Translations under genes and position numbers: made by a program
Shown here: positions 1-5,249 of the stretch, one piece after another
Layout: every line of letters begins with the position of its first letter
Numbering within the stretch: the stretch's first letter is position 1
From: Parachlamydiaceae bacterium
GTDB taxonomy: Bacteria; Chlamydiota; Chlamydiia; Chlamydiales; Parachlamydiaceae
Length of the DNA stretch: 5,249 nucleotides
Direction of reading: 5' to 3'
Assembly (NCBI GenBank): GCA_013414685.1
Contig: CP058704.1
Span: 345,562-350,810, forward strand
The notes under the pieces: model-generated
What the model saw: only the letters and a program-made list of their open reading frames with translations
What the model was told of the DNA's origin: nothing
Databases searched by the model: none

Positions 1-519
1 TAGCTTTTCTTTAACGAGGGGATAACTGCGAATATGCTCCATTTGCTGAAGGACATTGACCTGTGAAATCTGATTTTTTAATGATAGGGTCGTGTTAATC
101 GTAAAACCATTCTTTACTTTGTGATAGGCTTCTTGCCCATGTCTTAACCAGTTTTCTAAGTGGGGAAAAGACTTGCTGTCTACTCCTTCTATGATGGCTT
201 GAATCGCACCACATTCTGAATGTCCACAAACAATGATATCTAAAACATTTAAGGAAGAAAGAGCAAATTCAATGGCTGCAGAGGCGCTTGTATCCTGAAA
301 ACTTTCTGTAAAGGCTGGAACAAAATTTCCCATATTACGTAAAACGAATAAATCGCCAGGATTAGTGGAGACAAAGACATTTGGGGCAACACGGCTGTCG
401 GAGCAAGCTACAAAAAGAGCATCAGGTTTTTGTCCCAAAGCCAATTTGGCAAAAAGCTCTCTATTTTCATCTGTAAGACTTTTTCTGAAATCAACAATGC
501 CGTGAATTAACTTTTTCAT
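1..519 (-). CDS. Beta-class carbonic anhydrase, C-terminus cut by window edge
   Basis: Zinc enzyme interconverting CO2 and bicarbonate, normally cytosolic, supplying bicarbonate to carboxylases and helping pH balance. Reading from ATG at 519 gives 173 uninterrupted residues to the window edge. The family zinc ligands are all visible: CSDSR at residues 39-43 (Cys39, with the Asp41-Arg43 dyad) and GHSECGA at 99-105 (His100, Cys103). LRNMGN follows at 60-65. Beta enzymes usually have about 200-220 residues, so the last 30-50 lie outside the window. The start is supported by AGAAAAAGG (527-535 on the complement) seven bases upstream and by the usual short N-terminus before the first helix. It is transcribed away from the broken repeat-protein gene that begins at 710. 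No frameshift or stop is seen, in contrast to the neighbours to its right. The family assignment is very secure; the physiological role is inferred. Confidence 0.96.
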   Translation of the reverse strand, partial: MKKLIHGIVDFRKSLTDENRELFAKLALGQKPDALFVACSDSRVAPNVFVSTNPGDLFVLRNMGNFVPAFTESFQDTSASAAIEFALSSLNVLDIIVCGHSECGAIQAIIEGVDSKSFPHLENWLRHGQEAYHKVKNGFTINTTLSLKNQISQVNVLQQMEHIRSYPLVKEKL

Positions 520-548
520 AGAGAGACCTTTTTCTAAAATGAATCGAA

Positions 549-554
549 ATCATA
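549..554 (-). promoter_or_regulatory. Possible -10 box for the carbonic anhydrase gene
   Basis: The complement reads TATGAT, one mismatch from TATAAT, 29 bases upstream of the ATG at 519. This would give a leader of roughly 20-25 bases containing the AAAAAGG ribosome site. No good -35 hexamer lies 16-18 bases upstream; the best, CGCACA, matches at only three positions. The call therefore rests on position and the -10 alone. Confidence 0.3.
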
Positions 555-660
555 CTTCGTGAAGAATTTATGTGCGAGTATTTGTTTTAAACTTTAGTTT
601 GTCAAAAACAATATTTTCAATTCAATTAGAGTATATTAAAAAAATCAATAATACTTACAT

Positions 661-666
661 TATAAT
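661..666 (+). promoter_or_regulatory. Possible -10 box for the repeat-protein gene
   Basis: A perfect TATAAT lies 43 bases before the ATG at 710. The -35 position (about 638-643) is only an A run, so support is weak in such AT-rich DNA. The rest of 555-709 holds no gene on either strand that I can support. An AGGG at 702-705 sits just before the ATG at 710 and could act as a weak ribosome site. Confidence 0.3.
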
Positions 667-709
667 TAAACAGAATTTTATATTTAAACATTAAAAACAT
701 TAGGGTTTT

Positions 710-2182
710 ATGTTAATTAAAAAAATGATTTTAATCGTTTTAATCTAGCAGGAATTGATGATAAAGGATTACCCGGGAAATTAGAAATAAAAGGTGTTAA
801 GGGCTATGACGGTCTCATAGGGACTTTAATTGGACTAATCTTAAAAGTTTTCCAGAAGGCCGTGATTATTCAAGGGGATGATGGAACGCAATATATTTTA
901 AATTGCAACAGCTTAAACAATTGGGCAAAACGAAACCAAATTTGCGAGAAGGAATTTTATAAACACATTCATGATCCAGCCTGGATTGAAACGACATTAA
1001 AAAATTTTAAAGAAAAATCTAAAGCTATACAAATAAACGACAAAAAGGGATTACAAGAAATTCCAAAACTTCCCAACCACAAAATGAAGTTTTCAAAGAT
1101 CACTTTTTGCCAGAATCTAAATCTCCTGAATACGATGAAAACGTTCAGCGAACCGAAAAATTAGTTCCGAATGAAGATCTTATTCAACAAAATCTTAGGG
1201 ACGAACTTACGTCTGAAAAAATAGAAAAGTCAAAAATTGAAAGCAAATCAAACTTACAAGCAACTGTTTCTGTTCCAAATGAGAATATTTTGCCTGATGT
1301 TAATATGCCTCAATCAGAGACAAACGTTTCTCAACCAAATACTGCCCCTGAGCAAAAACAGACAATTGAAGAGACTGTCGAACCTGAAGAAGAGTTTGAT
1401 TTTAACAAGATGGAGTTGAACCAAAATGTAGTGGACGAACTTTTTAATCCGTCCGAAGAACATCTTGCAAAAACCTCCCAGAGACTGCGAGGACTTTCTG
1501 TCGATAGCATCTATAGACTTGCCCCTTATTTTTCTTCAATTCATTGGATTCATCTTCGAGATAACAAAGGAATTGCAAACCTAGACTTTGCCTATCTGAA
1601 ATCAAATTTAAGCGATGATCAATTTAATAGAATGTTTGATGAATTATTTAAAACCTCATTACACTGGGGAAATATACCAGCTTCAGGAATCATTACCAAG
1701 CTACCCCCAGAGAGCATTTATTTTTGGCTCAGTATTTTACTCTTGATCATTGGAAATGGTTTAGAGATGAACAAGCTGCTACTCTCGATTTTTCCAAATT
1801 TAATCTAACAGAAGATAAATTCAAAGAAGTCATTAATGAGTTGTTTGATAACTCACATGAAAAACGTTTTGAACGACATACAAAAACAAATGCTGGAAGA
1901 AGAATCCCTTTGCTTTCTCCTGACAACATTAATTTTCTTGCTAGTTACTTTTCTCTTGAGCATTGGAAATATATTGATGTCGAGACATTTAATCTCCTTA
2001 AGTTTTCGAAATTAGATTTAGATTAAATGAAACGTAAAAATTGGTTGATGGACTATCCGACCTTAACAGATAGCATTATATAAACTTGGAATTTTAACCA
2101 AGCAGTTTGCCACTGACTTAAAATATGCATCGACTTATCCAAGTTGAATGATGAGGTCTTTCACCTACTATTTGCCCTCTAA
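710..2182 (+). pseudogene. Broken HW-repeat protein gene (three frameshifts, in-frame stops)
   Basis: I do not recognise this as a named family. ATG 710 reads only MLIKKMILIVLI then a stop, but one extra A in the A7 run 719-725 joins it to an open frame (721-1164) reading KNDFNRFNLAGIDDKG. That part has a compact N-terminal domain (KGYDGLIGTL, then YILNCNSLNNW) of about 100 residues. Near 1065-1068 the coding signal moves to the -1 frame, which runs to 1808: an acidic, Glu/Asn/Pro-rich linker, then repeats. At the T5 run 1721-1725 it moves again, into the frame running to TAA 2024. Codons past that stop still encode repeat remnants up to TAA 2180. Each shift is repaired by adding one A or T. 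The protein was probably cytosolic or secreted, with no signal peptide or membrane segment. I infer a repeat-type host-interaction protein; a sequencing artefact could explain the shifts but not the later stops. Confidence 0.75.
1494..2179 (+). repeat. Four tandem coding repeats of about 70 codons
   Basis: Units start at 1494, 1701, 1913 and 2063. The first three are spaced 207 and 212 bases (213 if the missing T at 1721-1725 is restored), i.e. 69 and 71 codons. Shared pattern: Leu-x-x-[DE]-[SN]-Ile, then LAPYF, LAQYF or LASYF, then three residues and HW, then LDFAYL, LDFSKF or LKFSKL, and finally DELF or NELF. Unit 4 is degraded: LTDSII, a stop, TWNF, a second stop, then IDLSKLNDEVFHLLFAL, shorter than the others. 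The unit looks helical and resembles the helical-repeat style of amoeba-symbiont proteins. The family match is inference only; the repetition itself is read directly from the sequence. Confidence 0.75.
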
Positions 2183-2193
2183 CCAAAAAACTT

Positions 2194-2229
2194 ATTACAT
2201 AATTACTATAAAATAGTAATTATTGTAAT
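2194..2229. terminator. AT-rich long hairpin, terminator-like or small mobile repeat
   Basis: The arm ATTACATAATTACTAT (2194-2209), the loop AAA (2210-2212) and the arm at 2213-2229 form a 16-base-pair stem with one bulged T. An A6 run at 2185-2190 precedes it, so on the minus strand the stem is followed by a T6 tract. On the plus strand only scattered T runs follow (from about 2241). It lies just past the last repeat remnant (2182) and before the promoter at 2259, as a transcription boundary would. The stem has almost no GC pairs, so termination strength is doubtful. Confidence 0.45.
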
Positions 2230-2258
2230 TAATTCAATGATTTTATTTTTTAAAATAT

Positions 2259-2286
2259 TTGAAAATTATCCTTTTTATGTTATAAT
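2259..2286 (+). promoter_or_regulatory. Near-consensus promoter with extended -10
   Basis: TTGAAA at 2259-2264 matches five of six bases of the -35 consensus. After a 16-base spacer comes a perfect TATAAT at 2281-2286, preceded by TG at 2278-2279, which makes it an extended -10. Transcription would start near 2293, giving a leader of about 22 bases that holds the ribosome site AAAAAAGGA (2297-2305), nine bases before ATG 2315. This is the best promoter in the window, although it drives a frameshifted gene. Confidence 0.65.
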
Positions 2287-2314
2287 ATTTTTATTTAAAA
2301 AAGGATTAATTTTT

Positions 2315-2754
2315 ATGATTCAAAATAATAATTTTTACAACTCGCCTTCACCAAGAACAGAAGAACAAAACAACTCTAATTATTCATCTAGTAATGAACA
2401 TCAAGCGCACTTTCCATCTCCATTGATTTCTCCTTATCCAACCTTTGATTCAATGAGTCTTACTCCTCCTCGAGAGTGGAGTTTTTATCTGAGGCAAAAA
2501 CGGATATTTCCCAACTTATTGCAAGCCTCCATATTTTTAACGATTCAAAAATGACGGATGCTAACCGACCTTATTCAACAATAGAGCATCAGGAAAATTC
2601 TAGTAGTGATAGGGAACTTTATACGATGTTGCCAAATTTAAATCCGTTTGATGATGAACTCTATGCAAATGAATTTGATAGCAAATGGAATGAAAATTCA
2701 AATTTAGAAAACATGGTTGCTCCTGAACGCATAAAAAAGACAAAAACTGAATAA
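2315..2754 (+). pseudogene. Ser/Asn-rich orphan protein gene with one frameshift
   Basis: No family is recognised. ATG 2315 has a strong ribosome site (AAAAAAGGA, nine bases upstream) and the promoter at 2259-2286. The first frame encodes about 57 residues rich in Ser, Asn and Pro (SPSPRTEEQNN, HFPSPLISPYPTFD), then becomes unconvincing and stops at 2554. The -1 frame carries the continuation SEAKTDISQLIASL through to TAA 2752. One extra T in the T5 run 2482-2486 joins them as PPREWSFLSEAKTDIS and would give about 147 residues. The protein would be mostly disordered and acidic with a short basic tail (RIKKTKTE), with no signal peptide or membrane segment. The abrupt basic end may be the original C-terminus or a truncation next to the recombinase remnant. 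A secreted effector is conceivable but not shown. The break could be a sequencing error, in which case this is an intact gene. Confidence 0.6.
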
Positions 2755-3009
2755 TGTTGGAATATTTAACAAGGAACGCCAATTTAAATCACTTAGACAA
2801 TAGATAGATTAAGTAGCGAAAGCTAAGTAAGATTTTCTTCTTGGCTTTGTGATGTTTCAAGTCAAAATCATTAAATCTTTTTTTGCATTAGGAGATTCAC
2901 AGCTTTATTTATTGATTAACCTATCAAATTTTTTCCTTATGATTCAATTTGTCACACCAATTCTTAGACCCAACAGTCAGGTCAGCAGCCTCCAATGGGG
3001 ATTAATTAA
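2755..3009. other. Gene-free AT-rich spacer
   Basis: I see no convincing coding sequence on either strand. A plus frame open at 2849-3073 has no ribosome site and a hydrophobic, low-complexity product (runs of Phe, Leu and Ile), and it overlaps the recombinase remnant out of frame. The only structure is a short TAGC-GAAA-GCTA hairpin at 2814-2825, four pairs plus a few beyond mismatches, too weak to call a terminator. The stretch lies between a possibly truncated gene and a mobile-element relic, so it may be recombined debris. Confidence 0.5.
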
Positions 3010-3484
3010 GTGGAATTCGTGCGTTCATATCGAGATCAAAACGACCAAACGGGTTTATATGCTCCCAAATTAATGTAGGCAACGCCGCTAAATCTCTTTC
3101 TGTCAAAAAGATTCAAGAACTGGCTTAGAAGCCTGTTTTAAAGCCTTGCAGCCCGGAAATACCTTTATAGTGTGGAAGCTAGACCGTTTAGGACGTAGTT
3201 TAAAGGAACTGGTGACGGTGATAGATGAACTGCATCAAAGACAAGTAGGATTTAAAGTACTTACTGGTCATGGAGCGCAAATTGATACCACCACTCCAAA
3301 TGGTCCTCTTGTATTTAGATTATTTGCTACTTTAGCAGAATTTGAGAGGGAGTTGATTATAGAACGAACAAATGCCGGTTTAGCTGCTGCACGGGCTGGA
3401 GGAAGACCACGAAAGATGGCCGTCCCTAAATGGCCGCAGTTTAAGGAGATCGCTTTGATACGGCCTAAATTTTACGATTCATGA
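3010..3484 (+). pseudogene. Serine recombinase (resolvase/invertase) remnant
   Basis: Serine recombinases cut and rejoin DNA through a serine-DNA link to resolve or invert segments. The preserved part (3122-3420) reads GLEACFKALQPGNT, then VWKLDRLGRSLKEL, then FATLAEFERELIIERT and AGGRPRK. That is the typical catalytic-core end, with the active-site Asp-Arg-x-x-Arg (DRLGR), followed by the long E helix. The N-terminus is ruined: FVRSYRDQNDQT at 3016-3051 recalls the start motif with the nucleophilic serine (usual form ARVSxxDQN), but it lacks a codon, is in another frame, and a stop at 3089 separates it from the core. The helix-turn-helix expected after GRPRK is absent; the last 19 residues match nothing I know and stop at 3482. 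GC is 44% over 3121-3240, against 18% at 4201-4260, suggesting import on a plasmid or transposon. It should be inactive. Confidence 0.85.
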
Positions 3485-3509
3485 GAGATACAAAGTTGTG
3501 CAACTTCCT

Positions 3510-4198
3510 CTATAGCATATAACAATATTTTTCTTGATTTTGTTTTAATAATTTATAGACTTCTGGATATTGATTTTGAAATTTTGCAGCATAAGCTATA
3601 GGGGAAAATCCTACCATTTGTTCTGGATTTAATTCACCTTTATATCTCACTTGTCTCCATAGATTACCAATAACTTTCATTGTATCTAGTGAATAACCAT
3701 TATATTTATATGGAGGAATTTTTACATAAGCTCCATTCTCAAGAAGAACATGAATTAATTTTAGCATATTATCTGGCTGTCTATTATCATGATATTTATG
3801 CGCTGGCCCAGTCGATTTTTCCAAATCTTTAAAAACGAAATATAGAAAGACGGCTTCGTGTAAATATTGTTTATAATTGGGGTTTGCTTTTTTGTTAATA
3901 GGTGTTTAATTTGACTTAGTATATTTTTAATTTCTTTGTCTTTATTTTTAAATTAAAATTTTTACAGCTCTTGGGTGGCGAGCATCATTTCTTTTTGATT
4001 CATAGGAGTAAAAACTTTTAGAGTAAATGTAATGATTCGATTTAACAATTTCACATCTAATAGCCCAAGAGCAGGATGTTGTGAAATTTTATTCATTCTT
4101 TTACATGTCTGAGATAAGGCAGCTTGATCTTGTAAAGGTAATCGACCAAAAATATCAAATAGCGTTTCATTTGGTAATTTATCAAAAGGATTCAACAT
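3510..4198 (-). pseudogene. F-box plus ankyrin-like protein gene, split
   Basis: A eukaryote-type domain combination. Reading from ATG 4198, residues 8-39 form a clear F-box: LPNETLFDIFGRLPLQD, then LSQTCKRMNKIS. F-boxes bind Skp1 in SCF ubiquitin ligases, and amoeba symbionts are known to carry them. The frame ends at TAA 3964-3962, has a second TAA at 3955-3953, then stays open (KNKDKEIKNILSQIKHLLTK). At the T6 run 3888-3893 coding passes to another frame (NPNYKQYLHEAVFLYF) that runs to the stop at 3510. That part holds ankyrin-like segments, LIHVLLENGAYVKI and GFSPIAYAAKF plus PEVYKLLKQ, which would be the substrate-binding side. One added base at the T6 run would rejoin the frame, giving about 229 codons once the two stops are ignored. 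No ribosome site is evident before 4198. It is probably a decayed secreted effector; the first 78 residues could still be made as a lone F-box peptide. Confidence 0.8.
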
Positions 4199-4237
4199 AT
4201 ACTAACTTATAATATGTATTTATTTGTTTTGTTCTCA

Positions 4238-4253
4238 TGATTATATATAATCA
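4238..4253. repeat. Perfect 16-base AT palindrome upstream of the F-box gene
   Basis: TGATTATATATAATCA is its own reverse complement. It lies 40 bases upstream of ATG 4198 and 16 bases past the stop of the remnant at 4269. It contains TATAAT on both strands, so it could be a -10 region for the F-box gene, an operator dyad or a weak hairpin. Chance is a real possibility at this AT content. A second -10-like TATTAT (4209-4214, complement) lies too near the start codon to be convincing. Confidence 0.35.
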
Positions 4254-4268
4254 GTGTAATTAAACCTA

Positions 4269-4515
4269 TTAAAAAATGTTTCTAAATAAATTTTTCAAAT
4301 GTTCTCTGAATTCAAAGATTTCATACTTAAAGATGATTTTTTGATAAAATTCTTTATGTTTTATGATAATAATCCAAGCGGAAGCTGGTGATACGACTTG
4401 TGGGTCTGCCCCTATATAGAACCCATCTGACAGAACAAGATCATTGTTAAAAGAGCTAGAGCACCTTCAAACCTTTGAGGGCCTTCGAATCTCCAATATG
4501 TCCATAAATATTGAA
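4269..4515 (-). pseudogene. Start-less reading-frame remnant of unknown family
   Basis: On the complement, 65 codons are open from 4466 to TAA 4269, with protein-like content (SDGFYIGADPQVVSPASAW, then KHKEFYQKIIF and EFREHLKNLF) but no good start codon. The same frame has ATG 4505, then TGA at 4467-4469. Another frame over 4459-4515 reads YGHIGDSKALKGLKVL before a stop; skipping one base would join it to SSSFNNDLVLSDG, an arrangement faintly like a leucine-rich repeat. I take this as the 3' end of a gene lost upstream, possibly replaced when the acetyltransferase gene arrived. The family is not recognised and the coding call is tentative. Confidence 0.4.
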
Positions 4516-5249
4516 TCATTCAATTGGAGCAAAAAAACAATGAAAGCGCCATTTGCTTTGATACCCCAGTTTTTTACAGATGCCCAATGCTAACCCCTCC
4601 GACATTAGATAGGAGGCCCCGGTACGGCAACCTTTTGAAATTGCATCTTTTAAAGCTAAGCATCTTAAAGTCGTGCTAAGTCCATTTCGGCGAAGTTCTG
4701 GAATTGTAGCTCCATTCCAAAAGCTTACAAGTTCATCTTTAATCAAAGTAGAAACTGCCGAAACAACTTTGCCTTCTTTTCGTGCTATCCAATGAGACAT
4801 GATTGGCTTATCTCCTTGCATTGTTTCCCATAATACTTTTCTATACATTTCCTTGCTTACGCCATCAATAGCAAAAACAGTGCAAACCAATTCATTAAAA
4901 TCGTCCAAAGCTGCCCTATTTTCTACTAGTTCTAACTTGTAACCCTCGATAACTGTGGGATTAGAAATGAAGTGGTCAAGGTTGCCCATAACACCTTGGA
5001 AAATTCCAACGTCTTTGAAATTATGGCTGTTGAGTTTATCTATAAATTCGTGATTTGAGTTATCATCAACATACCAAACAAAAGGCATTTTTAGTTTTTT
5101 AAAATAATCCAGTTGTTGAGTAATGAAATGATCCCAGCTGTGTTTTGAATCAGGAATTCCCATCATGGCATTATTGTAAGGATGGGGAATTCCAGTAAGA
5201 GAACGGTAAACTCCATTAATTTTATCAAAATGAGCATTTTTCACTAGCT
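4516..5249 (-). CDS. GNAT-family N-acetyltransferase, N-terminus cut by window edge
   Basis: GNAT enzymes move an acetyl group from acetyl-CoA to an amine of a small molecule or protein. The frame is open from the right edge to TGA 4516. The acetyl-CoA loop is RRNGLS (residues 185-190 counted from GTG 5244), preceded by the strand ELVSFWNGATI and followed by helix STTLRCLALKDAISKGC and the C-terminal GICKKLGYQS, the usual motif A/B order. Residues 1-100 form a less typical first half (HPYNNAMMGI, FVWYVDD, FQGVMGNLDHF), as in two-domain GNATs. GTG 5244 can serve as a start, but the codon before it is sense, no ribosome site is visible, and the protein begins mid-fold, so the true start probably lies outside the window. 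The substrate cannot be told from sequence. The frame survives A7, T6 and T5 runs intact, unlike its neighbours. Confidence 0.9.
   Translation of the reverse strand, partial: LVKNAHFDKINGVYRSLTGIPHPYNNAMMGIPDSKHSWDHFITQQLDYFKKLKMPFVWYVDDNSNHEFIDKLNSHNFKDVGIFQGVMGNLDHFISNPTVIEGYKLELVENRAALDDFNELVCTVFAIDGVSKEMYRKVLWETMQGDKPIMSHWIARKEGKVVSAVSTLIKDELVSFWNGATIPELRRNGLSTTLRCLALKDAISKGCRTGASYLMSEGLALGICKKLGYQSKWRFHCFFAPIE

Noticed and set aside
1063..1071. Programmed -1 ribosomal frameshift at CCAAAACTT
   Set aside because: It does not fit the usual slippery heptamer, no clear downstream structure was seen, and the same gene has other breaks.
1237..1419. Plus-strand open frame of 60 codons inside the repeat-protein gene
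   Set aside because: It is an alternative frame of the acidic linker, which has a much better protein signal in its own frame.
1747..1929. Minus-strand open frame of 60 codons
   Set aside because: Antisense to repeat unit 2; no start signals and no protein features.
2600..2782. Minus-strand open frame of 60 codons
   Set aside because: Antisense to the orphan gene; no ribosome site and no family features.
2814..2825. TAGC-GAAA-GCTA hairpin as a terminator
   Set aside because: Only four contiguous pairs and no T tract directly after it.
2849..3073. Plus-strand open frame of 74 codons
   Set aside because: No ribosome site, hydrophobic low-complexity product, and it overlaps the decayed recombinase start in another frame.
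3493..3506. Dyad AAGTTG-TG-CAACTT with a two-base centre, considered as a recombinase site
   Set aside because: Arms of only six bases, no second copy seen, and the adjacent recombinase is broken; chance is sufficient.
1..5249. CRISPR array, tRNA or rRNA genes
   Set aside because: No regularly spaced short repeats and no tRNA- or rRNA-like sequence noticed on either strand by eye.

Overview
The window looks like AT-rich accessory DNA from an amoeba-associated intracellular bacterium. A Parachlamydiaceae-type chlamydia (Protochlamydia/Neochlamydia-like) is my best guess. The reasons are the low GC, a bacterial F-box/ankyrin gene and an unusual tandem-repeat protein gene, together with otherwise ordinary bacterial signals (Shine-Dalgarno sites, TATAAT boxes). 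The assignment is inferred from gene content. No marker gene fixes the taxon, and another amoeba symbiont such as Amoebophilus is possible.

Layout: (1) 1-519, minus strand: an intact beta-carbonic anhydrase, cut by the left edge. (2) 520-709: a divergent promoter region. (3) 710-2182, plus: a broken gene for a repeat protein. It has three single-base frameshifts and then in-frame stops, and carries four units of about 70 residues with an HW/LDFSK/ELF pattern. (4) 2194-2229: an AT-rich hairpin, followed by a near-consensus promoter at 2259-2286. (5) 2315-2754, plus: a Ser/Asn-rich orphan gene with one frameshift. (6) 2755-3009: no gene seen. (7) 3010-3484, plus: a serine recombinase (resolvase/invertase) remnant with a decayed N-terminus, no recognisable DNA-binding domain, and clearly higher GC. 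(8) 3510-4198, minus: an F-box plus ankyrin-like gene, split by stops and a frameshift. (9) 4238-4253: a perfect 16-base palindrome. (10) 4269-4515, minus: a start-less reading-frame remnant. (11) 4516-5249, minus: a GNAT acetyltransferase cut by the right edge.

Two housekeeping-type enzymes therefore flank about 3.8 kb of broken, host-interaction-like genes and a recombinase relic. The main observation is that five frame breaks, in three genes, are each explained by one base missing from an A or T run. That fits homopolymer undercalling in the sequence, slippage-prone genes, or early pseudogene decay. The extra in-frame stops and lost domains show that at least part of the decay is real. I see no intact multi-gene novel system. 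The most novel material is the HW-repeat protein family and the split F-box/ankyrin gene.
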